A stretch of 64,000 nt of DNA from Foetidibacter luteolus (GTDB lineage: Bacteria; Bacteroidota; Bacteroidia; Chitinophagales; Chitinophagaceae), in NCBI RefSeq assembly GCF_009650435.1, contig NZ_VVIP01000017.1, forward strand, positions 1 through 64,000, written 5' to 3'. How positions within the stretch are numbered: position 1 is the first letter of the stretch; each line of letters starts with the position of its first letter. This document shows positions 52,151-59,902 of this stretch, piece after piece. Position numbers and translations under genes: made by a program. The notes beneath the pieces were generated by a model. It was not told the DNA's origin. It saw only the letters and a program-made list of their open reading frames with translations, and made no database searches.

Positions 52151-53260
52151 ATGAATAATCATTCCGACAAAAAAATAAAGGTTTTGTATGTTGACGATGA
52201 GGGCAACAACCTGCTGGCATTCCAGGCAAGTTTCAGAAGAATTTTTGAAGTTCATGTAGCTAACTCATCGGCAGAAGGCATGAAAGTGCTGAATAACCAC
52301 GATGTACATGTGGTTATTTGCGACCAGCGTATGCCCCAATCTACCGGCGTTGAATTTTTTCAGATTGTACGAAAAGCTTTTCCAGACCCCATCAGGATGC
52401 TGCTGACCGGTTATACAGACGCCGAAGCTATTGTAGACGCCATTAACAAAGGTGAGATTTACCGCTACATAAAAAAACCATGGGACGACGTTGAGCTTAA
52501 AAACGCTATTCAAAACGCCTACGAAATTTATATTACCCGCCACCAGCTTAAAAACAAAATATCAGAGCTTGAAAAAACCAATGACGAGCTTAACCGTTTT
52601 GTTTACAGTACTTCTCATGACCTCCGTTCGCCACTTGCTTCCATTATGGGTATCCTTAACCTTGCCAAAATGGAAGACTCGGTTGACGACCCCAACGGCT
52701 ACCTCGGCATGATTGAAACCTGCGTTCACCGCATGGACGGTTTTATACAGAAAATTATTGAATACTACAAAAGCATAAGGGTTGACGACGAATATGAAGA
52801 CGTGGATTTTAATAAAATGCTGAGCGAGATTATTGAAATATGCAGCATGCAAAACCAGGATATCGCTTTTAAGCTAACGGTTGACCAACGGGTACCCTTT
52901 ATGGCAGATGCGTTCAGATTGTCTGTTATCCTCAACAACCTTATATCCAATGCCGTTAAATACCAAAAACCCACCGCCGTAGAACCCTGGGTTAAAATTG
53001 ATGTGCAGGTAGATGAAATGAAAGCTGTTATTCAAATTGAAGATAACGGCATTGGCATAGTTGAACAGCACCTGAACAATGTATTTAAAATGTTTTTCCG
53101 CAGCAGCAATAATGTAACCGGCCTTGGTATTGGCCTTTACATAGTTAAGGAAGCCCTTGCACGTATTGGTGGAAAAATTTCTGTTCACTCAGTTTATGGC
53201 GAAGGCACCATGTTCGAGTTGCGCATCCCCAATCATCCGTATGTAAAGCTGGAAGAGTAG
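52151..53260 (+). CDS. Receiver-histidine kinase hybrid
   Basis: The 369-residue protein places a receiver domain first (VLYVDDEGNN, Asp15/Asp16, phospho-acceptor Asp58 in VVICDQRMPQSTGVEFF, LLTGYTD, YIKKPWDD). A HisKA-like dimerisation helix follows with His156 in FVYSTSHDLRSPLASIMG, then HATPase (SVILNNLISNAVKY, IEDNGIGI, GLGIGLYIVKEAL). This order lets a partner phosphorylate the receiver to control the kinase. It is the last gene of the operon, and its receiver is the closest relative of the stand-alone receiver 3.8 kb upstream on the other strand. Output partner not encoded here. Confidence 0.92.
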   Translation: MNNHSDKKIKVLYVDDEGNNLLAFQASFRRIFEVHVANSSAEGMKVLNNHDVHVVICDQRMPQSTGVEFFQIVRKAFPDPIRMLLTGYTDAEAIVDAINKGEIYRYIKKPWDDVELKNAIQNAYEIYITRHQLKNKISELEKTNDELNRFVYSTSHDLRSPLASIMGILNLAKMEDSVDDPNGYLGMIETCVHRMDGFIQKIIEYYKSIRVDDEYEDVDFNKMLSEIIEICSMQNQDIAFKLTVDQRVPFMADAFRLSVILNNLISNAVKYQKPTAVEPWVKIDVQVDEMKAVIQIEDNGIGIVEQHLNNVFKMFFRSSNNVTGLGIGLYIVKEALARIGGKISVHSVYGEGTMFELRIPNHPYVKLEE

Positions 53261-53339
53261 GTTTTCAGCAATAAGCCAACAATTCATCTCCTGTTGATTT
53301 TCTGGGCATTGGCACTGGAATTTTATGATACCAGCAACG

Positions 53340-53530
53340 GTATTTCAATTAAACCTCGTTGCGTCGCAAGCACTTCATCGTCCGGTTTTTCATGGCTACT
53401 TTTTAGACCATTATTTCAGTAACTGCCGCCGGGCGGCAGCTAAATGCTATCCGGGGCTGAAAAGCCGCCCAAAGAACAAACCGATGAATCCCGAAATTTC
53501 GGGACGATGCAACGATGCCTCTACAATGTA
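53340..53530 (-). repeat. Family D intergenic repeat, copy 2, with 16-bp palindrome
   Basis: On the minus strand it has TTCATCGGTTTGTTCTTTGG, then GCGGCTTTTCAGCCCCGG, which parallels the copy at 10.7 kb. It contains TCCCGAAATTTCGGGA (53489-53504), a perfect 16-bp palindrome. CGTTGCGTCGCAAGCACTTC near 53351 is another shared block. Confidence 0.7.
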
Positions 53531-53574
53531 CCGGACGTATGGCACCAAAAAAACAACTTTGTTCTGCTGAAACT

Positions 53575-54672
53575 TTATACCGCCATTTCAGCCGGGCGAG
53601 ATGCAGCCACATGCGAGTTTAATATGGCTATATGGCGTATGGCAATGGCGGCAAAATCTTCAAAGGCCTTCCTGCTAACAGGCTCATCGCCCATCATGGC
53701 AGGTATGCCTTTATCGCCACCTTCGCGGATGCTCTGCACAATGGGTATCTGCCCCAAAAAGGTTAGGTCATATTCATCCGCAAGGCGCTTGCCGCCTTCT
53801 TTGCCAAAAATGTAGTATTTGTTACCCGGCAACTCGGCAGGTGTAAAGTAGCTCATGTTTTCAACCAACCCTATCACTGGCACCTTAAGCTGTGCCTGGG
53901 CAAACATGGCTATGCCTTTTTTTGCATCGGCCAGGGCTACATCCTGGGGCGTGGTAACAATTATAACACCGGTAACAGGTACCGTCTGCATCATGGTAAG
54001 GTGTATATCGCCGGTACCGGGCGGCATATCTACCACCAGGTAATCAAGGTTACCCCATTCAACATCAGTAACAAACTGTCTTATGGCGCTGCTAACCATT
54101 GGGCCGCGCCATACCACTGCGTTCTTTTCATCCACCAGCAGGCCAATACTCATCAGCTTAATGCCAAACCGTTCCAGCGGTACAATTTTGCCTTTGCCGT
54201 CCACCTCTTTCATAAAAGGCCTCTCCCCTCTTACGCCAAACATAATAGGTACACTGGGGCCGTATATATCCGCATCCATTAACCCAACGCTTGCGCCGCC
54301 CTGTGCCAGCGCCAATGCAAGGTTGGCGGCCACAGTGCTTTTGCCAACGCCCCCCTTGCCGCTAACCACAGCTATAATATTCTTAACGCCGGGCAATACC
54401 TGGCCGGCATCTTTACGGTTTGTATTGGTATTGGAAGTAAAGTTTACCTTAACCACAGCCTGCTTGCTTACCAGCAGCTTTACAGCATTAACACATGCCG
54501 TTTGTATCATATCTTTTAAAGGGCATGCAGGTGTTGTAAGTACAACAGTAAACGATACATTATCGCCATCAATAACAATATCTTTTACCATGTTAAGCGT
54601 AACAATATCCTTTCCTAAATCAGGCTCCTGTACATTGCTTAATGCGCTTAAAATATCGGCTTCTGTCATCAC
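53575..54672 (-). CDS. Mrp/ApbC-type Fe-S carrier ATPase
   Basis: The 365-residue protein has an N-terminal DUF59/MIP18 domain (about 1-90, DILSALSNVQEPDLGKDIVTLNMVKDI, with TPACPLKDMIQ). The ParA-like ATPase domain has the deviant Walker A GKGGVGKSTVAANLA, LMDADIYGPSVPIMFG, VDMPPGTGDIHLTM and IGLVENMSYFTPAELPGNKYYIFGKEGGKRLA. The CxxC loop of some Mrp proteins is lost here (NMSYF...no CxxC). It carries and delivers Fe-S clusters to target proteins in the cytoplasm. It has an exact -7 box (54714-54722) about 40 nt upstream. Confidence 0.92.
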   Translation of the reverse strand: MMTEADILSALSNVQEPDLGKDIVTLNMVKDIVIDGDNVSFTVVLTTPACPLKDMIQTACVNAVKLLVSKQAVVKVNFTSNTNTNRKDAGQVLPGVKNIIAVVSGKGGVGKSTVAANLALALAQGGASVGLMDADIYGPSVPIMFGVRGERPFMKEVDGKGKIVPLERFGIKLMSIGLLVDEKNAVVWRGPMVSSAIRQFVTDVEWGNLDYLVVDMPPGTGDIHLTMMQTVPVTGVIIVTTPQDVALADAKKGIAMFAQAQLKVPVIGLVENMSYFTPAELPGNKYYIFGKEGGKRLADEYDLTFLGQIPIVQSIREGGDKGIPAMMGDEPVSRKAFEDFAAIAIRHIAILNSHVAASRPAEMAV

Positions 54673-54713
54673 ACATTTTTTTGTTAAAAAAGAATCTTCC
54701 CCGGCAAAGTTAA

Positions 54714-54722
54714 CTGCTCAGT
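54714..54722 (-). promoter_or_regulatory. -7 box of the mrp-type gene
   Basis: Minus-strand TAACTTTGC matches TAnnTTTGC exactly, 41 nt before the ATG at 54672. No clear -33 was seen. Confidence 0.5.
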
Positions 54723-54811
54723 GGGTTATTTTGTTGAATACATAAACAACTAATTACGCATTTAGTAAATTGTAACCCTAATGCGTTGTGTAACTGAATA
54801 AAACCAACTGG

Positions 54812-55465
54812 ATGAATAGACTTATACAATACGCTTTCTTAATTGTTGCCTGTTTTTTTTGCATCACGGTATTTGGCCAGGGTAATAACCAGAGCAACAC
54901 CAGAAAAGATTCTGTTGTACAGCTATATGGTATTGTAATGACAGCGGATAGCCTGCAGGCCATACCCGCGGCAAGCGTTATTGTAGATGGCACAGGCCGT
55001 GGCACACTTACCAACGACCAGGGCGTTTTTTCCATAGCGGTTTTAAAAGGCGATAAAATACGTTTTTCCTGCGTGGGCTTTAAAGATAAAATGATAACCA
55101 TACCCGAAAACCTGGATGGCAACCAATACAGCGCCATACAGTTAATGATTAGCGATACCAACTGGTTACCAGCCACCATTTTGAAACCAAGGCCTACACG
55201 TGAGCAATTTGAACGCGATTTTATCAATGCTTCTGTGCCTGATGATGAATACGAAATAGCCCGCCAGAATACGGATGAAGCAAAACGCAGGGTGCTGATT
55301 ATGTCTCTGCCGGCAGATGGCCGTGAAGCTGTTAACATGCAGTTTCGCCAGCAGGCATCCAAATACTACTACCAGGGCCAGCAACCACCTATTAACCTGT
55401 TTAACCCCATGGCCTGGGCCGACTTTATAAAAGCCTGGAAGCGGGGTGACTTTAAGAAGAAGTAA
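54812..55465 (+). CDS. Exported CarboxypepD_reg-like domain protein
   Basis: The 217-residue product has a signal peptide (about 1-23, NRLIQYAFLIVACFFCITVFG). A CarboxypepD_reg-like Ig domain follows (about 37-115, VVQLYGIVMTADSLQAIPAASVIVDGTGRGTLTNDQGVFSIAVLKGDKIRFSCVGFKDK). The C-terminal 100 residues are polar and helical (REQFERDFINASVPDDEYEIARQNTDEAKRR) and of unknown fold. This domain often guides assembly at the outer membrane in Bacteroidota. It converges with the DUF1080 gene, 9 nt away. Function unknown. Confidence 0.78.
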   Translation: MNRLIQYAFLIVACFFCITVFGQGNNQSNTRKDSVVQLYGIVMTADSLQAIPAASVIVDGTGRGTLTNDQGVFSIAVLKGDKIRFSCVGFKDKMITIPENLDGNQYSAIQLMISDTNWLPATILKPRPTREQFERDFINASVPDDEYEIARQNTDEAKRRVLIMSLPADGREAVNMQFRQQASKYYYQGQQPPINLFNPMAWADFIKAWKRGDFKKK

Positions 55466-55474
55466 CAAGCATAA

Positions 55475-56257
55475 TCAATATTCCATTATTTCAATTTTTC
55501 TGAAATCCATAGGATGGCTGTTTGACTGTATGGATAAATACCCATCCTTTACCGCATAATCCGGGCCTTTTACCAGTGTTTTAGTAATAGCATGGGCCGT
55601 ATCGTACATGGGATTATTGAACGAGATAATCTCTTCGCCGTTAATGTAGTGGGTTATTTTTCCATCATGGATATCAATTTCGGCAGTTATCCATTCACCT
55701 CCATGAAAAGTTTTCTGCACCACCGGCAGGGTACAGTAGCTGGTATTTCTGCTTCCATTCATAAAAAAATAAATACCGTTGGCACACACTTCGCCGGTTG
55801 GCCGTTCCTGGCTGCCATTGCCGCCATGCAGGTTAAATTCCAGGCTTACGGGAAAAGGCTGGTCAACACCCATTGACTCAAGCGACTGGCCATAATACTG
55901 TATGCCGCCATCTTTAAAGCCCCATACCGGCGCACCGGCAATAGTATCGCCTGTAAACCGGTACTCAACACGCAGCCGGTAACTGGTTAGTTTGCGGTTG
56001 TAATGCAGTGCCCCAAAGCGCTTGTTAAAGCTGCCGTAAGCATCATACCTAATCTTAAGCAGGCCATCTTCTATGCGAAAAGTATTACCGAAGTTTTCAC
56101 CGGCTGCATAGCCGGTTATTTTAGGCGTCCAACCCGTAAGGTCTTTGCCATTCAACAGGCTTACCCATTTTTCCGGCTGTTTTAAAGTAGTGCCGCCCGG
56201 GCGGCTATAAAAAGAGAGGGTTAATGACACTAGAATGAATAACAGAAGGCGTTTCAT
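55475..56257 (-). CDS. DUF1080 (3-keto-disaccharide hydrolase type) secreted protein
   Basis: From the ATG at 56257 the product has 260 residues, with a signal peptide (about 1-19). The DUF1080 concanavalin-like domain follows: WVSLLNGKDLTGWTPKITGY, FRIEDGLLKIRYD, YRLRVEYRFTGDT, GFKDGGIQYYGQSLESM and SLEFNLHGGNGSQERPTGEVCANG. It ends WITAEIDIHDGKITHYINGEEIISFNNP and GYLSIQSNSHPMDFRKIEIMEY. Family members hydrolyse keto-glycosides or bind sugars outside the cell. The longer frame to 56323 is less plausible because the signal begins at 56257. Confidence 0.88.
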   Translation of the reverse strand: MKRLLLFILVSLTLSFYSRPGGTTLKQPEKWVSLLNGKDLTGWTPKITGYAAGENFGNTFRIEDGLLKIRYDAYGSFNKRFGALHYNRKLTSYRLRVEYRFTGDTIAGAPVWGFKDGGIQYYGQSLESMGVDQPFPVSLEFNLHGGNGSQERPTGEVCANGIYFFMNGSRNTSYCTLPVVQKTFHGGEWITAEIDIHDGKITHYINGEEIISFNNPMYDTAHAITKTLVKGPDYAVKDGYLSIQSNSHPMDFRKIEIMEY

Positions 56258-56344
56258 CAGGAAAACAATTTGCAGGAAGTTAGTGAAAAGATAACCGCAT
56301 TCCAACTGAAACCTTCGGTTCAATTTAAATGCTTTTTGCGGAAA

Positions 56345-56500
56345 CTATACTGTACAACCTGGCAGCGAAAGCAGCAGCGTGCTGCACTATCGGGTGAGGG
56401 ATTGAAGCGGTTACCCCGCTGAAGGCTTTGTGCGGCGGCCTTTGCGGCGGAGTAATAGCGGAAAGCCCGGCCCGAGGTACGAGGGACACCCCCTAAAAAT
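56345..56500 (+). repeat. Family A intergenic repeat, copy 5
   Basis: Blocks GCAGCAGCGTGCTGCACT (small hairpin), TCGGGTGAGGGATTGAAGCG, GTTACCCCGCTGAAGGC, GCGGAGTAATAGCGGAAAG and CCCGAGGTACGAGGGACACC follow in the same order as in copy 1 at 4.7 kb, which it matches best at the right end. Confidence 0.85.
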
Positions 56501-56509
56501 TCTACCCGC

Positions 56510-56620
56510 AAACAAAAATTGCCCACTCCAGGAATAGAGCGGGCAAGGTTTTAGCATATAACCTCCAACAACGTTTTTAAAACCTGTTTACTCGTATGTG
56601 TAATGGTGTTTTGTTATCAG
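56510..56620 (-). ncRNA. Predicted small RNA of about 110 nt
   Basis: On the minus strand a near-consensus -7 box TATTTTCGC (complement of 56627-56635) is followed by a structured stretch. AGGTTTTA pairs with TAAAACCT (complement of 56578-56585 with 56546-56553) around a loop containing GTTGTTGGAGGTT. A terminator hairpin GCCCGCTC / GAGTGGGC (56521-56544) and ATTTTTGTTT end the unit. No sound ORF is present, though a GGAGG lies before an ATG that would read a short peptide. A tiny leader peptide is the alternative. Confidence 0.4.
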
Positions 56621-56831
56621 GATGGTGCGAAAATAGTCATTTATCTATAATTCCTATAAATTTAGTAGACAATTATTTTACAATAGTTTTCCACAGAACT
56701 ACATAGTAAATAACAAAAGGCAGTGCCGCTATTCTTACTATCTTCGCAACCGGGCCTTTGTAACCCTTCACCCAAGGCAAAGCATACAGGATACCCTTTT
56801 GATTGTTTTGCATTACGTTTGACGAATATTT

Positions 56832-57827
56832 ATGCAGTTAAGCAGGAAACAGAAAATAATACTCAACTATATTGTAGGCCCACTGCTGTTTATCGGTTTA
56901 TCTTTTTCCATCTACCAAAAAGTAAGAAGCCATCCTGATTTAGGCAATTCATTACAATTGTTAAGAGATTCATACACGGGGTTACATGGCAGGTATTTAT
57001 TTTTAGTAATTATGCTGAGCATTGTAAACTGGGGCATAGAGGCACGTAAATGGCAGGTATTGGTGCGTGGCGTACAGCCGGTTTCGTTTTTTACTTCGTT
57101 TAAAGCGGTTTTATCGGGGCTTTCAGTTTCTCTGCTAACACCTAACCGCGTAGGGGAATATGTAGGCAGAATTGTCTATATGAAGGAAGGTAACAGGCTG
57201 CGTTCCATTGCGCTTACCATTGTAGGCAGCATGAGCCAGATGATTATAACACTTGTACTGGGTATTGCGGGTATGTTTTATGTTAGGTACAACATACTTA
57301 GCGATACCACCCACCTGCAGGGGCTTTCCTCACTATGGCTTAACGGGCTTATTTACCTTATTATGTTTGGTACAGCCCTGCATATTATATGCTATTACAA
57401 GCTATCGTGGATTGCTACCATAATGGAAAAAATCCCTTTCATTCAGCGTTATATTTACCTGTTTGACAAGGTGGAAGATTTTCACTGGAAGGAATTAACA
57501 AGAATTTTGACACTATCCTTCAGCCGGTACGTTGTATTTACCGTACAATACCTGCTGATGTTTAAAGTGTTTGATGTAGACGTAACACCAATTGATGGAT
57601 CGTCAATGGTTTGCGTAATGTTTTTGGTGCTTGCCATACTGCCCACCATACCCATGGCAGAGCTGGGGGTACGCGGCCAGGTTAGCACGCAGTTGTTTGG
57701 GTTGCTTAGCCCTAATACCATCGGCATACTTTATACGGCGGCAGGTATATGGTTTATTAATTTAATAATACCTGCATTGGCAGGAACTTTGTTTATTTTG
57801 ACTATCAAACTTTTCAGAAACAAGTAG
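56832..57827 (+). CDS. Lysylphosphatidylglycerol-synthase-type flippase-like membrane protein
   Basis: The 331-residue polytopic protein matches the LPG_synthase_TM/UPF0104 family. Motifs are SLLTPNRVGEYVGRIVYMKEGNR (the 'PR.GE' loop), IALTIVGSMSQMIITLVLG, and near the end VMFLVLAILPTIPMAELGVRG (the 'P.P..G..G' motif), with ANI-like GIWFINLIIPALAG. About eight hydrophobic helices. Family members move or modify lipids or glycolipids across the membrane. It is followed after 1 nt by the DUF3108 gene, so the two form an operon. Confidence 0.85.
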   Translation: MQLSRKQKIILNYIVGPLLFIGLSFSIYQKVRSHPDLGNSLQLLRDSYTGLHGRYLFLVIMLSIVNWGIEARKWQVLVRGVQPVSFFTSFKAVLSGLSVSLLTPNRVGEYVGRIVYMKEGNRLRSIALTIVGSMSQMIITLVLGIAGMFYVRYNILSDTTHLQGLSSLWLNGLIYLIMFGTALHIICYYKLSWIATIMEKIPFIQRYIYLFDKVEDFHWKELTRILTLSFSRYVVFTVQYLLMFKVFDVDVTPIDGSSMVCVMFLVLAILPTIPMAELGVRGQVSTQLFGLLSPNTIGILYTAAGIWFINLIIPALAGTLFILTIKLFRNK

Positions 57828-57828
57828 C

Positions 57829-58620
57829 GTGAAGAAATTTTTTACCATCATTACGGCACTTTTCAGCTCTATTTCCCTATCCGCAGGCGATGATTTCTGT
57901 GGTATCCGTAACACGGCCTTCCAGGCCGGTGAGCTGCTTACTTACAACATATTTTATTCTGTTGTGGGTATTTATGTTAACGCTGGCAATGCAACTTTTA
58001 CCACTACGCTGGAACGGGTAAACAACAAACCGGTGTACCATGTAGTAGGGCTTGGCAACTCCAACAGCAGTTACGACTGGATTTTTAAAGTACGAGACCG
58101 CTATGAAAGCTACATTGATACCGCTACCATGCGGCCGCTTAAGTTTATCAGGAATGTAGATGAAGGCGGTTACAAAAAATACGAGAACGTAACCTTTAAC
58201 GCACAAACAAATACAGCCGTTACCAACGAAGGCGTTTTTAAAGTAACCAATTGCATACAGGATGTTATCAGCGCCATTTATTACGCCCGTAACATAGATT
58301 TTAATAAGTACAAGGTGGAAGACAAAATACCTTTTGACATGTTTCTTGACAACGAAGTGTACCATCTGTACATACGCTACCTGGGCAAGGAAACAGTTAA
58401 AACCAAGTATGGCAAATTTAAAGCCATCAAGTTTAAACCGCTGCTGCTTAAGGGTACCATTTTTGAAGGGGGCGAAAAGATGACTGTATGGGTTAGCGAT
58501 GATGATAACCATATTCCGTTAAGGGTAGAAAGCCCTATTACTGTAGGCAGCGTTAAGGTGGATATGATGCGCTACCAGAACCTGCGCCACCCGCTAACAT
58601 CTATGATAAAGTGGCGGTAA
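57829..58620 (+). CDS. DUF3108 domain secreted protein
   Basis: The 263-residue product starts with GTG 1 nt after the upstream stop. A signal peptide (about 1-18) is followed by the DUF3108 beta-barrel-like fold: FQAGELLTYNIFYSVVGIYVNAGNATF, YHVVGLGNSNSSYDWIFKVRDRYESYID, MRPLKFIRNVDEGGYKKYENV and FDMFLDNEVYHLYIRYLGKETVKTKYGKF. It ends VWVSDDDNHIPLRVESPITVGSVKVDMM. Such proteins are periplasmic and may bind lipids or polymers. Coupling with the flippase-like protein suggests a role in lipid handling (inference). Confidence 0.88.
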   Translation: MKKFFTIITALFSSISLSAGDDFCGIRNTAFQAGELLTYNIFYSVVGIYVNAGNATFTTTLERVNNKPVYHVVGLGNSNSSYDWIFKVRDRYESYIDTATMRPLKFIRNVDEGGYKKYENVTFNAQTNTAVTNEGVFKVTNCIQDVISAIYYARNIDFNKYKVEDKIPFDMFLDNEVYHLYIRYLGKETVKTKYGKFKAIKFKPLLLKGTIFEGGEKMTVWVSDDDNHIPLRVESPITVGSVKVDMMRYQNLRHPLTSMIKWR

Positions 58621-58653
58621 TTATTACAGCATAATGCCTTACCGGTTTACAAG

Positions 58654-58681
58654 ACTTGCCTGCGGCAAGTTTTTCTTTTTT
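58654..58681 (+). terminator. Terminator of the DUF3108 operon
   Basis: ACTTGCC-TGC-GGCAAGT perfect 7-bp stem, followed by TTTTCTTTTTT, 34 nt after the stop. Confidence 0.85.
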
Positions 58682-58942
58682 AGGGCGGGACAAACTTTGG
58701 GACCACTATTCAACTTCGTTGTGTCACTCACTTGTACGCCATAACTTTATTCAGCTTTTCCCGCAATATAGCCTTGCTTCTGACGCCTTTGGCGCCAGAG
58801 AGTTTTTATCTTTTCATAAGGAATTAGGTAGCGGGCTAAGGTTCCTCACATTTACTGTTACCCAACCAACAAAAAACAGCGCAAAGTATTATCTTGTTCC
58901 CCGAACAATAACAACAGTAAGCTGTTTAAAACATAAAAAGAT
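58682..58942. other. Intergenic, family-D-like repeat text
   Basis: No gene seen. Contains CTTCGTTGTGTCACTCACTT, which reappears inverted near 31.2 kb (AAGTGAGTGACACAACCAAA), as part of the degenerate dispersed repeat. No clear promoter for the peroxiredoxin gene was found. Confidence 0.45.
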
Positions 58943-59404
58943 ATGGCACTAACCATTGGGCAAAAAGCTCCCGACTTCGCTTTACACGATACCGATAAAA
59001 ACGTTGTTACACTTTCTTCCCTGCAAGGCAAAAATGTACTGCTCTTGTTTTTTCCGCTGGCTTTTACCAGCGTTTGCACCAAAGAATTATGCAGCGTTAG
59101 AGATAACATAACTATGTATAACAACGCTAACGCCCAGGTATTCGGCATCTCTGTGGATGCACCTGCCACGCTTACCAAATTCAAAAAAGACCAGGGCCTT
59201 AACTTTCCCCTCCTCAGCGATTTTAACAAAGAAGCCTCTACAGCATACGGCTGCATTTACACAGAATTTGCCGGCTGGATGAAGGGTGTATCCAAGCGCT
59301 CAGCCTTTGTTATTGGAGAAGACGGTATTATAAAATATGCCGAAATTTTAGAGAACGCCGGGGAAATGCCAGATTTTGAAGCGATTAATAAGGCATTAAA
59401 TTAA
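58943..59404 (+). CDS. Peroxiredoxin (AhpC/TSA-type redoxin)
   Basis: The 153-residue thioredoxin-fold peroxiredoxin opens with IGQKAPDFALHDTDKNVVTLSSLQGKNVLLLFFPLAFTSVCTKELCSVRDN. The peroxidatic Cys is in FTSVCTKELC, where the second Cys (five residues on) may be the resolving residue. It ends SAFVIGEDGIIKYAEILENAGEMPDF. It reduces peroxides in the cytoplasm with thiol donors such as thioredoxin or bacillithiol. Stand-alone gene with a clear terminator. Confidence 0.92.
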   Translation: MALTIGQKAPDFALHDTDKNVVTLSSLQGKNVLLLFFPLAFTSVCTKELCSVRDNITMYNNANAQVFGISVDAPATLTKFKKDQGLNFPLLSDFNKEASTAYGCIYTEFAGWMKGVSKRSAFVIGEDGIIKYAEILENAGEMPDFEAINKALN

Positions 59405-59433
59405 CAGTTCCTGCGCAATATTTATAAAAAAAT

Positions 59434-59463
59434 GGGGCCGCATTCTTTGCCGGCCCTCTTTTT
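59434..59463 (+). terminator. Terminator of the peroxiredoxin gene
   Basis: GGGCCG-CATTCTTTGC-CGGCCC, followed by TCTTTTTC, 30 nt after the stop codon. Confidence 0.8.
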
Positions 59464-59493
59464 CGTATTAATTTAGAGCTGTCAACGAAATGC

Positions 59494-59865
59494 ATGGCTA
59501 ATTTATTACTTAGAAAAAAATTTTTTGCGAAAACATTAATGCTAACGCTGGTATGCATACTAAGCAGCAGCATTATGTTTGGGCATGCATATAATTTTTT
59601 CATGCAGGATAAGCTGGCCAAAACGGTTAAATGTTACCCCAACCCGGCCATCAGCTTTGTAAATTTTGAATTTGACAAAACTGTTGAAAAAACTGCCGTT
59701 CTGCAGGTATTCAATTTTGCCGGCAAAAAAATGACAGAACTTACCGCCAATAACAACAAAGTAACCGTACAGCTTGATAACTTCTTCCGGGGCTTATACG
59801 TATATCAACTGCGCGATAAAAGCGGCCGTGTAATAGAAAGCGGCAAGTTCCAGGTGGTTAAATAA
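59494..59865 (+). CDS. Stand-alone T9SS type A sorting-domain protein
   Basis: The 123-residue protein has an N-terminal hydrophobic leader (about 10-32, KTLMLTLVCILSSSIMFGHA). Nearly all the rest is a type A T9SS C-terminal domain: KCYPNPAISFVNFEFDK, LQVFNFAGKKMTEL and VQLDNFFRGLYVYQLRDKSGRVIESGKFQVV. There is no cargo domain. Normally this domain is fused to a large secreted protein. Here it may be a naked sorting peptide, a cargo-less regulator of the T9SS machinery, or a remnant. Confidence 0.78.
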   Translation: MANLLLRKKFFAKTLMLTLVCILSSSIMFGHAYNFFMQDKLAKTVKCYPNPAISFVNFEFDKTVEKTAVLQVFNFAGKKMTELTANNNKVTVQLDNFFRGLYVYQLRDKSGRVIESGKFQVVK

Positions 59866-59902
59866 TCTTCGCTTAAATCTTCCTTGTAACCCTTTTCTAA
59901 TA

